Source of the DNA: Candidatus Nomurabacteria bacterium CG_4_9_14_0_2_um_filter_32_10
GTDB taxonomy: Bacteria; Patescibacteriota; Minisyncoccia; Phycocordibacterales; UBA9973
Direction: 5' to 3'
DNA: 9,164 bases
NCBI GenBank assembly: GCA_002788475.1
Contig: PFRK01000001.1
Location: forward strand, 1-9,164
Positions 1 through 5,699 of this stretch are shown here, piece by piece (within the stretch, counting starts at the first letter, position 1; every line of letters begins with the position of its first letter). The notes beneath the pieces are model-generated. The model ran no database searches and was not told the DNA's origin. It worked only from the letters and a program-made list of their open reading frames with translations. The position numbers were made by a program, and so were the translations under genes.

Positions 1-1348
1 TAATCCTTCTTTAGAAGATATATTACATTATGCAAACACTTCTTCTTTTGAAGAAGCAGAAAAATATATTTTTAAACAATTAGAAGAAAAAAAATTAAAT
101 AAAGTATATGAAGAGATTGAAAAACCTATTATAAGTATAGTAAAAAAAATGCAGAATTATGGCATTCTTATAGATAAAAAATATTTTGAAAATTTATCAA
201 AAGAATATCATAAAGAATTAGATAAATTGACTAATAAAATATATAAAATGGCTGGTACAGAATTTAATATTAATTCACCTAAACAAATGGGAGAGGTCCT
301 CTTTGGTAAAATGGGAATGAAATCGAGTAAGAAAAAAAATGCGAGTGGATCTTTTTCTACTAAGGTTTCAGTTTTAGAAGAATTGGAAGAAAATAACCCG
401 ATAATAAAGGAGATATTGTCTTATAGAGAATTACAAAAACTACTTTCTACTTATATTGATGTAATACCTAAAATGGTTGGAGAAGATGGTCGTTTGCACG
501 CTAAATTTTTACAGAATGGGACAACAACAGGAAGATTTTCTTCACAAGATCCAAATTTACAAAATTTACCGATGAAAACAGAGTTAGGTAAAAAAATACG
601 AAATGGTTTTATTGCAGGTAAAGGTTATAAACTTTTAGCTTTTGATTATAGCCAAATTGAACTTCGTGTAGCGGCGATGCTTTCGGGAGATAAAAAAATG
701 ACACAGATATTTTGTGATGAAAAAGATATTCATTCTGGTGTAGCGTCGTTTGTTTTTAATGTACCTATCGAAAAAGTAGATAGTGAGATGCGTCGTTGTG
801 CGAAAGTCATAAACTTTGGCATTATTTATGGTATGGGGGTTTCATCTTTACGTAAAAACTTAGGAGGCACTAGAGAAGAAGCACAAAAATTTTATGACAA
901 TTATTTTAAACAATTTTCTGGTGTGCGAGATTATTTAGAAGGGGTAAAAGTTTTTGCAATGAAAAATTCTTATACAGAGACATTATTTGGTAGACGTAGA
1001 TATTTTCCAAATATAAACTCTAGAATTCCTTTTTTAAAAAATATGGCTGAACGTACTGCTATCAATGCTCCAATTCAAGGAACTGCTACAGCTGATATAA
1101 TAAAACTTGCTATAAGATATGTGGAGGAAGATTTAAAAGATGAAGGTTTTTTAGATAAGGTACATTTGGTACTTCAGATACATGATGAGTTAGTTTATGA
1201 GGTGGAGGAGAAAGTATTTTTAAAAGTTGAAAAAATAATAAAAAATACTATGCAAACAATACTTGAGAGATCATATTTACATTATAAAACTGGTATTCCT
1301 TTGATGGTACATTCTGGTTCAGGGAATAATTTTGGAGAAGTTAAATAA
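1..1348 (+). CDS. polA: DNA polymerase I, C-terminal polymerase part (5' end outside window)
   Basis: Family A DNA polymerase, which fills gaps in replication and repair. The frame is open from base 2, before the first ATG at 149, and the upstream residues (VYEEIEKPIISIVKKM) read as normal PolA sequence, so the gene starts outside the window and 149 is not its start; 448 residues are visible. Seen in order: the TGRFSSQDPNLQNLP segment near 529-573; motif A DYSQIELRVAA at 644-676; motif B/O-helix from RRCAK to NFGIIYG at 791-832, keeping the Lys, Phe and Tyr of the bacterial O-helix; and motif C QIHDELVYEV at 1175-1204 with the catalytic His-Asp-Glu. The Phe in the O-helix is the usual form that discriminates against dideoxynucleotides. 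The 5' nuclease and any 3'-5' exonuclease domain would lie upstream and cannot be judged. It ends with TAA, 17 bases before the next gene. Confidence 0.97.
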   Translation, partial: NPSLEDILHYANTSSFEEAEKYIFKQLEEKKLNKVYEEIEKPIISIVKKMQNYGILIDKKYFENLSKEYHKELDKLTNKIYKMAGTEFNINSPKQMGEVLFGKMGMKSSKKKNASGSFSTKVSVLEELEENNPIIKEILSYRELQKLLSTYIDVIPKMVGEDGRLHAKFLQNGTTTGRFSSQDPNLQNLPMKTELGKKIRNGFIAGKGYKLLAFDYSQIELRVAAMLSGDKKMTQIFCDEKDIHSGVASFVFNVPIEKVDSEMRRCAKVINFGIIYGMGVSSLRKNLGGTREEAQKFYDNYFKQFSGVRDYLEGVKVFAMKNSYTETLFGRRRYFPNINSRIPFLKNMAERTAINAPIQGTATADIIKLAIRYVEEDLKDEGFLDKVHLVLQIHDELVYEVEEKVFLKVEKIIKNTMQTILERSYLHYKTGIPLMVHSGSGNNFGEVK

Positions 1349-1350
1349 TA

Positions 1351-1359
1351 TGGTATAAT
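1351..1359 (+). promoter_or_regulatory. Extended -10 promoter (TGGTATAAT) for the methyltransferase-like gene
   Basis: A perfect extended -10 element (TG, one base, TATAAT) lies just after the polA stop. Exactly 6 bases separate TATAAT from the ATG at 1366, so a start site about 7 bases after the box would fall on the ATG, giving a leaderless mRNA. Only a weak -35 is visible (TTTGGA at 1331-1336), as expected for extended -10 promoters. The box is seen directly; the start site is inferred. Confidence 0.65.
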
Positions 1360-1365
1360 ATAAAA

Positions 1366-1854
1366 ATGGAAGTGAATGATATAATAGGACAATTTTGTAA
1401 TAAAACTCTCAATAAAAACAATGTGCATAGAATTTTAGCGCATTCGTATTTATTTTATTTTATCTCATTTTTATTGGGTCTTTTTTTAGATTTTTTATTC
1501 CCATTTAAGATTTTTGAGAAATTTCCTATAGTATCTTTAGGTATTATATTTTTAGTTTTTGGTACATTTTTGATTTTATGGGCACAGATTTCTTCTCATC
1601 ATTTTAATAAAGAAAACATGAATAAAGAAACATTTTGTAATGGACCTTATCGTTATACTCGTACTCCGACACATTTTGGGCTTTTCTTTTTGATGTTAGG
1701 TTTTGGAGTTATAACTAATTCTTTTTTTATAGTTGTTTTTTCCATAGTTTCATTTGTTGTTACTAAGCTTACGTTTATAAGAAAAGAGGAGAAAATTCTT
1801 GCCGAGAAGTATAGTACTCCTTATTTAGAATACAAAAAATCAGTTAAACTCTAA
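1366..1854 (+). CDS. Isoprenylcysteine/phospholipid methyltransferase-like membrane protein
   Basis: Small integral membrane protein of 162 residues, resembling the ICMT/PEMT group of SAM-dependent methyltransferases. About four hydrophobic segments are visible, near residues 27-45, 54-73, 103-122 and 121-138. The family's C-terminal signature is present: GPYRYTRTPTHFG at 93-105, then EEKILAEKYSTPYLEYKKSV at 141-160, which matches the usual pattern of two Glu followed by a YxxY-type segment. The common RHPxYxG form reads RTPTHFG here, so two normally conserved positions (His and Tyr) are replaced. Methyl-transfer activity is therefore less certain than membership of the fold, and the substrate is unknown. 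The ATG start is supported by the -10 box 6 bases upstream. The gene ends one base before the holA-like ATG, so the two are probably co-transcribed. Confidence 0.75.
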   Translation: MEVNDIIGQFCNKTLNKNNVHRILAHSYLFYFISFLLGLFLDFLFPFKIFEKFPIVSLGIIFLVFGTFLILWAQISSHHFNKENMNKETFCNGPYRYTRTPTHFGLFFLMLGFGVITNSFFIVVFSIVSFVVTKLTFIRKEEKILAEKYSTPYLEYKKSVKL

Positions 1855-1855
1855 T

Positions 1856-2503
1856 ATGATTTATCTTTTTTGTGGTGATGATGCTAAAAACAAACATGGA
1901 AATTATGAAAAATTTATAGAATCCATATCTATTGGGGTAGAGACTTTTTTTATTGGTAAAAATGATTTTAATCCAGTCCAGATAGAAAATTTTTATTCTG
2001 GATCTGGGCTTTTTTTTACAAAATGTGTGGTTATTTTTACAAATATTTTTGAGAAAGAAGAAACGCTAGATTTTATTTTAGATAAGTTGAACCTTATTAG
2101 TAAATCAGGGAATGATTTTGTCTTTTTGGAAGGTAAATTAAATAAACCAGTATTAGATGCTTTTAAAAAAATTAAAGCAGAAATTAATATTTTTGAGCTA
2201 CCTAAAAAAAAAAAGGAAAAATATGACAATTTTTTATTAGCTGGTGCATTTGGGAAAAGAGATAAACTTCATTTATGGATTTATTTTAGACAAGCGATGG
2301 ATGTGGGGGTGGGGATGGAGGAACTTATAGGTGTACTTTTTTGGAAAGCCAAAGATATGATGTTAAAAAAAGATTTTAATAAATTTTCTGAGTTTGAACT
2401 TAAAAATTTTGCAGGCAGACTTTCTTATTTATTGCCTGAGGCACGCAAGGAAGGTAAAGATGCAGAAGCTGTATTTGAACAGTTTTTGTTAGATGCATTT
2501 TAA
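1856..2503 (+). CDS. holA: DNA polymerase III delta subunit-like protein (short form)
   Basis: Probable delta subunit of the clamp loader, which opens the sliding clamp ring. At 215 residues it is much shorter than typical HolA (about 340). Features that fit the family are the N-terminal IYLFCGDD, a GSGLFFTKCVVIFTNIFE segment that parallels the usual SLFG-x-KRVVVL strand, a VFLEGKLNKPVLDAFKK stretch, and the later LAGAFGKRDKLHLWIYFRQAM helix with EELIGVLFWKAKDMML, as in the helical domain. The ATG lies one base after the preceding TAA with no Shine-Dalgarno, suggesting translational coupling. A run of eleven A at 2204-2214 could cause slippage. The family call rests on pattern similarity; Walker motifs are not expected in delta. 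No other candidate family was recognised. Confidence 0.6.
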   Translation: MIYLFCGDDAKNKHGNYEKFIESISIGVETFFIGKNDFNPVQIENFYSGSGLFFTKCVVIFTNIFEKEETLDFILDKLNLISKSGNDFVFLEGKLNKPVLDAFKKIKAEINIFELPKKKKEKYDNFLLAGAFGKRDKLHLWIYFRQAMDVGVGMEELIGVLFWKAKDMMLKKDFNKFSEFELKNFAGRLSYLLPEARKEGKDAEAVFEQFLLDAF

Positions 2504-2521
2504 AATTATTAATTAACTAAA

Positions 2522-2527
2522 TATAAT
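2522..2527 (+). promoter_or_regulatory. Possible -10 box (TATAAT) before the 294-residue gene
   Basis: A TATAAT hexamer lies only 2 bases before the ATG at 2530. A start site about 7 bases downstream would fall just inside the ORF, so either transcription begins a little earlier than usual or this is a chance hit in AT-rich sequence. No TG extension or -35 is seen. Confidence 0.25.
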
Positions 2528-2529
2528 TT

Positions 2530-3414
2530 ATGGATAAATTTTTTACACTAGATTTTGGCGAGAAGGTTGGTAATAAAATAGATAAAGAAAGACTAATCAG
2601 AGAAGCTTATCCAAGGGCCGAAGCTTTGCTTAAAAAGTATAGTATTAAAGAAGAAAGCTTTAGAAATATATATGGCTCTATGGTAGATGAAGACAAAAAA
2701 GAAGTTCTCGGGATGAAACAGAGTTTTTCTAAAGATATGGATGAAAAATCTTTAGAAAACAATAAATTGTCGGAAATTTTTAATGCTATAGCCCTAGAAC
2801 AATTTGAAAAAAATAATTGGATGGGAGAAGAAGCATTTACTACAGGAACCTCAGAATATGATAAATTAAAAACTGGTATTAGTAATATTACTGAATTTCA
2901 TGATGAAAAAGGAGTTTCTTATATGGCTATGGCTGTAAAAGTAACATTTAGTTCTAGTTTAAATAAAAAATTATTAAAAATTAAAGATAATATAAAAAGT
3001 GGGGAACTTTCAAAAATTAAATATTTTGAATCAGAATTACACAGGGGAGAGTTAAAGAAGGTTCCTAGTGTTATAGTTGGTTGTGAAAAAGATATGCTTC
3101 TTGATGTAGTAGAATTATGGTTACAAAAAAATAATAAAGCGTTAGAAAAACACCCCTTACAATTTTTAATTTTAGACCAAATAGAAGAAGAAATAAAATT
3201 TTTTAAAAAAGAAGCCTCTTTTTCTTCTAATCGTGAACTAATTAAAGTGTATGAAAACATAGAAAAACGTATAGATGGTATTTTACAACAAAAGAAGACG
3301 ATAAGAGAAGAGTTGGAAAGTCCTAAAGAAGGTGATTCTTTAAGTTTCAAAGAAAACCACGACAATGTTATGTCTTCTTTAAAAGTAGAGTTAGAGAGTA
3401 TTTTTGGGGATTAG
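2530..3414 (+). CDS. Conserved-looking hypothetical protein, 294 residues
   Basis: Function not recognised. The protein is soluble: no signal peptide or membrane segment is visible. It is strongly charged and largely helical by composition. Residues 1-100 are Lys/Glu-rich. The middle (about 108-185) looks more like a folded alpha/beta core, with a YMAMAVKVTFS strand near 131-141, GELSKIKYFES at 158-168 and KKVPSVIVGCE at 176-186. The C-terminus (about 215-265) has coiled-coil-like heptads. The gene follows holA with a 26-base gap and ends in TAG next to a run of T, facing the convergent tRNA gene. Codon and base composition match its neighbours, so there is no sign of recent transfer. The reading frame is reliable; the role is not known. 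Confidence 0.85.
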   Translation: MDKFFTLDFGEKVGNKIDKERLIREAYPRAEALLKKYSIKEESFRNIYGSMVDEDKKEVLGMKQSFSKDMDEKSLENNKLSEIFNAIALEQFEKNNWMGEEAFTTGTSEYDKLKTGISNITEFHDEKGVSYMAMAVKVTFSSSLNKKLLKIKDNIKSGELSKIKYFESELHRGELKKVPSVIVGCEKDMLLDVVELWLQKNNKALEKHPLQFLILDQIEEEIKFFKKEASFSSNRELIKVYENIEKRIDGILQQKKTIREELESPKEGDSLSFKENHDNVMSSLKVELESIFGD

Positions 3415-3429
3415 ATTTTTTTATACTTG

Positions 3430-3502
3430 TCCGCCCGCTCGGGATCGAACCGAGGACCTTATCCTTAAAAGGGATCTGCTCTACCAGCTGAGCTACGGGC
3501 GG
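3430..3502 (-). tRNA. tRNA-Lys (anticodon UUU)
   Basis: A full 73-base cloverleaf can be drawn on the minus strand. It has a 7-bp acceptor CCGCCCG/CGGGCGG with discriminator A, a D-arm GCTC-AGCTGGTA-GAGC, an anticodon loop CTTTTAA giving UUU (Lys), a 5-base variable loop and a T-arm CTCGG-TTCGATC-CCGAG. CCA is not encoded; the bases after A73 are CAA, so CCA must be added. Two oddities are a C1-G72 first pair and an apparent G27-A43 mismatch at the top of the anticodon stem. The Lys discriminator A is retained. It is convergent with the 294-residue gene and in the same direction as the peptidoglycan-binding gene upstream. Confidence 0.95.
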
Positions 3503-3509
3503 ATATTTA

Positions 3510-3515
3510 CTTATA
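3510..3515 (-). promoter_or_regulatory. Putative -10 box (TATAAG) of tRNA-Lys
   Basis: On the minus strand TATAAG is followed by 7 bases (TAAATAT) and then the first tRNA base. A start about 7 bases after the box would put the transcript start at or next to the mature 5' end, leaving almost no leader for RNase P to remove. The same box and spacer are repeated in the degenerate copy 73 bp upstream. No TG extension or clear -35 is seen. Confidence 0.45.
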
Positions 3516-3550
3516 AATGAAGAACAAAGTTTTGTGAATAATTTACTGGA

Positions 3551-3588
3551 CCCGCTACATCTAAGTTACGGGCAGATATTTATTTATA
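3551..3588 (-). repeat. Degenerate duplicate of the tRNA-Lys 5' end and its promoter
   Basis: Bases 3561-3588 repeat 3488-3515 (D-stem start, acceptor 5' strand and upstream -10 region) with about four or five differences in 28. Weaker similarity, with a one-base gap, extends to about 3551 through the D-arm. The offset is exactly 73 bp, the length of the tRNA. The 3' half (anticodon and T-arm) is not recognisable in 3503-3550, so this is a remnant rather than a second tRNA gene. Confidence 0.75.
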
Positions 3589-3634
3589 ACCTTTTGATAA
3601 TATAGGAAATAAGCTTAAAAATCAAGGGATTTAA

Positions 3635-4177
3635 TTATTGTTTTTTTAACCAATCAATCATTTTTAAGAAAGTACTAGGGCCGGCTTCTCCATCGGCAGT
3701 TATTTTTTCTGCTTTTTGGAATTTAATTACGTCAGTTTTAGTGCCTGCACCATAATCATTATCTACTTTTTTAGTTGTATTATTATATATATTTAAGAAT
3801 GTTTGTATTGTTCCTACCCTAGTGCCATATGATTTTTCTTTCATATGGATATTATCGTCAATTAGTTTTTGTAAATCATCTATTAAGCTCTGATATTTTA
3901 GAGGAGTAGCATTATTCTCGGGGGTATTTGTATTAGGTTTTTCGATATTTTCTTCTACAGGAATTTGCTCTTTTGTAGGATGTTCTAAAATTGCAATTTT
4001 GTCTTTTAGTTCTTGTATTTCTTTTTCTAATTCTTGATTTTTTTGCTCAAGTTCTTTTTGTTTTTCTCTTTCTACATTAATACTACCGGGTTCAATAGTG
4101 GAAACTGCCCAATAACCTCCGAAGACTATTATTACTAATATAATAATTAAAAATAATATAGATTTAAAATTTTCCAT
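3635..4177 (-). CDS. Membrane-anchored peptidoglycan-binding domain protein
   Basis: A 180-residue envelope protein. The N-terminus is a single hydrophobic segment (residues about 6-25) with no lipobox, acting as a signal anchor. It is followed by a coiled coil rich in Lys/Glu/Gln (about 36-66), a Pro/Asn/Thr-rich linker (about 68-92) and a C-terminal domain (about 108-177). The IQTFLNIY...DYGAGTKTDVIKFQKAEKITADGEAGPSTF pattern there, given in part, matches the PG_binding_1 fold (PF01471). The likely role is to tether or space the membrane and cell wall, or to localise an unseen partner; no catalytic domain is present. The ATG is supported by a good promoter 8 bases upstream. It is divergent from the small membrane ORF at 4239. 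Confidence 0.85.
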   Translation of the reverse strand: MENFKSILFLIIILVIIVFGGYWAVSTIEPGSINVEREKQKELEQKNQELEKEIQELKDKIAILEHPTKEQIPVEENIEKPNTNTPENNATPLKYQSLIDDLQKLIDDNIHMKEKSYGTRVGTIQTFLNIYNNTTKKVDNDYGAGTKTDVIKFQKAEKITADGEAGPSTFLKMIDWLKKQ

Positions 4178-4185
4178 AGTAAGTT

Positions 4186-4215
4186 ATTATAACATTAAAT
4201 AGTAAAATTTATCAA
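4186..4215 (-). promoter_or_regulatory. Promoter of the peptidoglycan-binding gene (TTGATA, 18 bp, TGT-TATAAT)
   Basis: On the minus strand, -35 TTGATA (4215-4210) is followed by an 18-bp spacer that ends in TGT and then TATAAT (4191-4186). Eight bases separate the box from the ATG at 4177, predicting a leader of about one base. This is the best complete promoter in the window. Confidence 0.7.
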
Positions 4216-4228
4216 AATAATGGTAAAC

Positions 4229-4234
4229 TATAAG
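4229..4234 (+). promoter_or_regulatory. Possible -10 box (TATAAG) for the small membrane ORF
   Basis: TATAAG lies 4 bases before the ATG at 4239, close to the leaderless spacing seen elsewhere. There is no TG extension or -35, so this is weaker than the other promoters listed. Confidence 0.35.
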
Positions 4235-4238
4235 AGTT

Positions 4239-4364
4239 ATGTCTTTACTTAACAAATCATTATTATTTATGCTTCTTTTTACAATAATAAGTTCTTTTTT
4301 GGCTTATATTATTGTTGTTAAAGCATATGATAATTCTTCGGAAGAATATTATTATACTGAATAG
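4239..4364 (+). CDS. Small single-pass membrane protein, 41 residues
   Basis: A short ORF from ATG to TAG. It encodes a Lys-bearing start (MSLLNK), a strong hydrophobic stretch at residues about 7-27 and an acidic, Tyr-rich tail (DNSSEEYYYTE). A possible -10 box lies just upstream, and the SpoU-type methyltransferase starts 17 bases after the stop, so the two may share a transcript. It is divergent from the peptidoglycan-binding gene. The coding call rests on the sensible membrane-protein pattern, the promoter and the otherwise unexplained gap; an uncleaved anchor is likelier than a signal peptide. No family is recognised. Confidence 0.5.
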   Translation: MSLLNKSLLFMLLFTIISSFLAYIIVVKAYDNSSEEYYYTE

Positions 4365-4381
4365 ATGTTTTAAAGTTTTTT

Positions 4382-4915
4382 ATGATTATGATATCTAAAA
4401 ATAAACTTGTCGGACAACAAGAGGGAGAAAATATTTTGATTATTCATGATGTTAGAAGTGTTACAAATGTAGGTGCAATGTTTCGTACTGCTGATGCAGT
4501 AGGTATAAATAAAATTTATTTAACAGGGTATACTCCTACCCCCATTGATCGCTTTGGAAGAATCCGTAAAGATATGGCAAAGTCTGCACTAGGAGCAGAA
4601 GAGTATGTAAAATGGGAATTTAAAAAAAGTTTACCCGCCCTTTTGCGAAGCTTAAAGCGGGAAAAATATTTTATTATAGGTATAGAGCAAGATAAAAACT
4701 CTGTTAATTATAAGAAAGTGTCCGCCAGAGGCGGACCAGCCTTCGGCTGGAAAGGAGGTTTGGTTTTTATAGTGGGTACTGAAGTGACAGGTATTCCAAA
4801 AAGTATACTTCAAAAATGTGATGTTATAGCTGAGATACCAATGAAGGGGAGAAAGGAGTCTTTAAATGTATCAGTGGCTTGCGGGGTTGCTCTTTTTAGA
4901 ATATTGGGAACATAA
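4382..4915 (+). CDS. SpoU/TrmH-family RNA 2'-O-methyltransferase (minimal form)
   Basis: SAM-dependent SPOUT enzyme that methylates ribose 2'-OH in tRNA or rRNA. All three SpoU motifs are present: motif 1 around VTNVGAMFRTADAVGI (residues 27-42, with Asn29 and Arg35), motif 2 VGTEVTGIP (131-139, Glu134) and motif 3 IPMKGRKESLNVSVA (152-166, Asn162) that forms the knot. At 177 residues it has only the catalytic domain, with no N-terminal L30e-like substrate domain, so it resembles TrmH/TrmL rather than RlmB; the target cannot be named. Residues 114-123 (SARGGPAFGW) are encoded exactly by a 30-bp double palindrome. Without them the sequence reads smoothly from NYKKV to KGGLVFIVG, so they look like an in-frame insertion. 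An alternative ATG at 4388 is possible. No Shine-Dalgarno is seen. Confidence 0.9.
   Translation: MIMISKNKLVGQQEGENILIIHDVRSVTNVGAMFRTADAVGINKIYLTGYTPTPIDRFGRIRKDMAKSALGAEEYVKWEFKKSLPALLRSLKREKYFIIGIEQDKNSVNYKKVSARGGPAFGWKGGLVFIVGTEVTGIPKSILQKCDVIAEIPMKGRKESLNVSVACGVALFRILGT
4721..4750 (+). repeat. Double 15-bp palindrome inside the SpoU methyltransferase gene
   Basis: Two perfect 6-3-6 hairpin units lie directly side by side: TCCGCCAGAGGCGGA (4721-4735) and CCAGCCTTCGGCTGG (4736-4750). The 30 bases equal ten codons and are strongly GC-rich in an AT-rich gene. They interrupt a variable loop just before motif 2 without breaking the frame. Confidence 0.85.
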
Positions 4916-5064
4916 AATAAAGAAATATGAAAATTTATAAAGCAATCTATCTGGCAAAGCTTTGCCAGCGAACTGCTCGTCACTCAAGAAAATAATAAAT
5001 GGAATACCATTTTTATTTTCTAAGCTCCTGTGCAAGGCTTTCTAAATTTTATATTTCTTTATTT
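4916..5064. repeat. Long imperfect inverted-repeat element between convergent genes
   Basis: The outer arms 4916-4943 and 5037-5063 are inverted copies that match except for one mismatch and one single-base gap. Nested inside are a perfect 18-bp palindrome (4951-4968) and a second hairpin (4987-5021): 15 paired bases with one bulged T and a 4-base AATA loop. The element begins right after the methyltransferase stop, and its right arm overlaps the last Lys codon and stop of ruvA. It may be a MITE-like insertion, a structured RNA or a bidirectional 3' end signal. No ORF is present. Confidence 0.75.
4951..4968. repeat. Perfect 18-bp palindrome CTGGCAAAGCTTTGCCAG
   Basis: This self-complementary 18-mer sits near the left arm of the larger inverted repeat. 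Its inner AAAGCTTTGC can alternatively pair with GCAAGGCTTT at 5032-5041 through one G-U pair, so two mutually exclusive folds are possible in RNA. Confidence 0.8.
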
Positions 5065-5637
5065 ATTACTCAATATTTTTAGTGCTTCACGAATTTTTGT
5101 ATTTGTGTTTGCGTCAGATGAAACATTTTTTAAGGCTTCACGTGCTTCATTTTGAGAGTAGCCGAGAGATTTGAGAGCTTCTAATGCATCTAGCTCGTCT
5201 CGAAGGGAAGCACTAGTCATTTTTTCTCCAGTTTTATTTTGCATTTTATCTCTGAGTTCTATTATTATTTTTTCTGCAGTCTTTTTTCCTATACCAGATA
5301 CCTTTGTAAGATATGCTGTGTCACTAGTGCTAATAGCTCTTTTTAATGTCTCTATTGAAGCGACACCTAAAACACTAAGAGCTCCTTTTGGACCTATGCC
5401 TGAGACATTTATTAGCATTTCAAAAAATTCTAATTCTTCACGATTTAAAAAACCATAAAGATCTAATATATCTTCACGTACGTGTGTATGAATCCAAAAC
5501 AAAATTTCCTTGTCTTCCTTTTTAAGTTTAGATAAAGTATCTGGAGAAATGTTTATTTTGTAACCAACCCCAGCTGTTTCAACTATCAGGAACCTGTCAG
5601 TTTTTAATATTATTTTTCCTTTTATGCTTCCAATCAT
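5059..5637 (-). CDS. ruvA: Holliday junction branch migration protein RuvA
   Basis: DNA-binding subunit of RuvAB that holds four-way junctions while RuvB drives branch migration. At 192 residues it is slightly short, but all three domains are seen. The N-terminal OB-fold (about 1-62) carries the acidic pin Glu55-Asp56 in VREDILDLYGF. Two helix-hairpin-helix motifs follow: LINVSGIGPKGALSVLG near 75-91 and LTKVSGIGKKTAEKIIIEL near 110-128. A C-terminal RuvB-contacting domain (about 147-192, DELDALEALKSLGY) comes after a linker. The ATG is fixed by the OB-fold start and by an extended -10 box 6 bases upstream. The gene is divergent from rpsT and convergent with the methyltransferase; neither ruvB nor ruvC is in the window. 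The stop lies inside the right arm of the inverted repeat. Confidence 0.97.
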   Translation of the reverse strand: MIGSIKGKIILKTDRFLIVETAGVGYKINISPDTLSKLKKEDKEILFWIHTHVREDILDLYGFLNREELEFFEMLINVSGIGPKGALSVLGVASIETLKRAISTSDTAYLTKVSGIGKKTAEKIIIELRDKMQNKTGEKMTSASLRDELDALEALKSLGYSQNEAREALKNVSSDANTNTKIREALKILSNK

Positions 5638-5643
5638 ATGTCT

Positions 5644-5652
5644 ATTATAGCA
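5644..5652 (-). promoter_or_regulatory. Extended -10 promoter (TGCTATAAT) of ruvA
   Basis: On the minus strand, TGC-TATAAT is followed by exactly 6 bases and then the ruvA ATG, predicting a leaderless mRNA. No good -35 is seen. It is divergent from the rpsT promoter about 32 bp away. Confidence 0.7.
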
Positions 5653-5665
5653 CGTGTAGGATAGG

Positions 5666-5693
5666 TTGCATTTTAGGAGTTTTCTGTTATATT
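5666..5693 (+). promoter_or_regulatory. Promoter of rpsT (TTGCAT, 16 bp, TGT-TATATT)
   Basis: The extended -10 TGT-TATATT (5685-5693) has exactly 6 bases before the ATG at 5700, and a partial -35 TTGCAT lies at 5666-5671. The AGGAG at 5675-5679 lies upstream of the -10 box, so it would not be in the mRNA and cannot serve as a ribosome binding site if this promoter is used. Confidence 0.65.
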
Positions 5694-5699
5694 ACATAT

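Noticed and set aside
40..57. Hairpin CTTCTTC/GAAGAAG near the window start
   Set aside because: It lies within polA codons (Ser-Ser-Phe-Glu-Glu) and is AT-rich and short; it is expected from the amino acids.
149..151. ATG at 149 as the start of polA
   Set aside because: The same frame is open to the window edge and the upstream residues match normal PolA sequence, so the gene is simply cut by the window.
2629..2970. Degenerate PD-(D/E)XK nuclease in the 294-residue protein
   Set aside because: Asp111, Glu122 and Lys137 are loosely placed, but the acidic residue required two positions before the Lys is Ala, so the motif is not met.
4751..4759. AAAGGAGGT as a Shine-Dalgarno for an internal gene
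   Set aside because: It lies in codons for Lys-Gly-Gly of the SpoU protein, no supported ORF starts after it, and other starts here do not use such sites.
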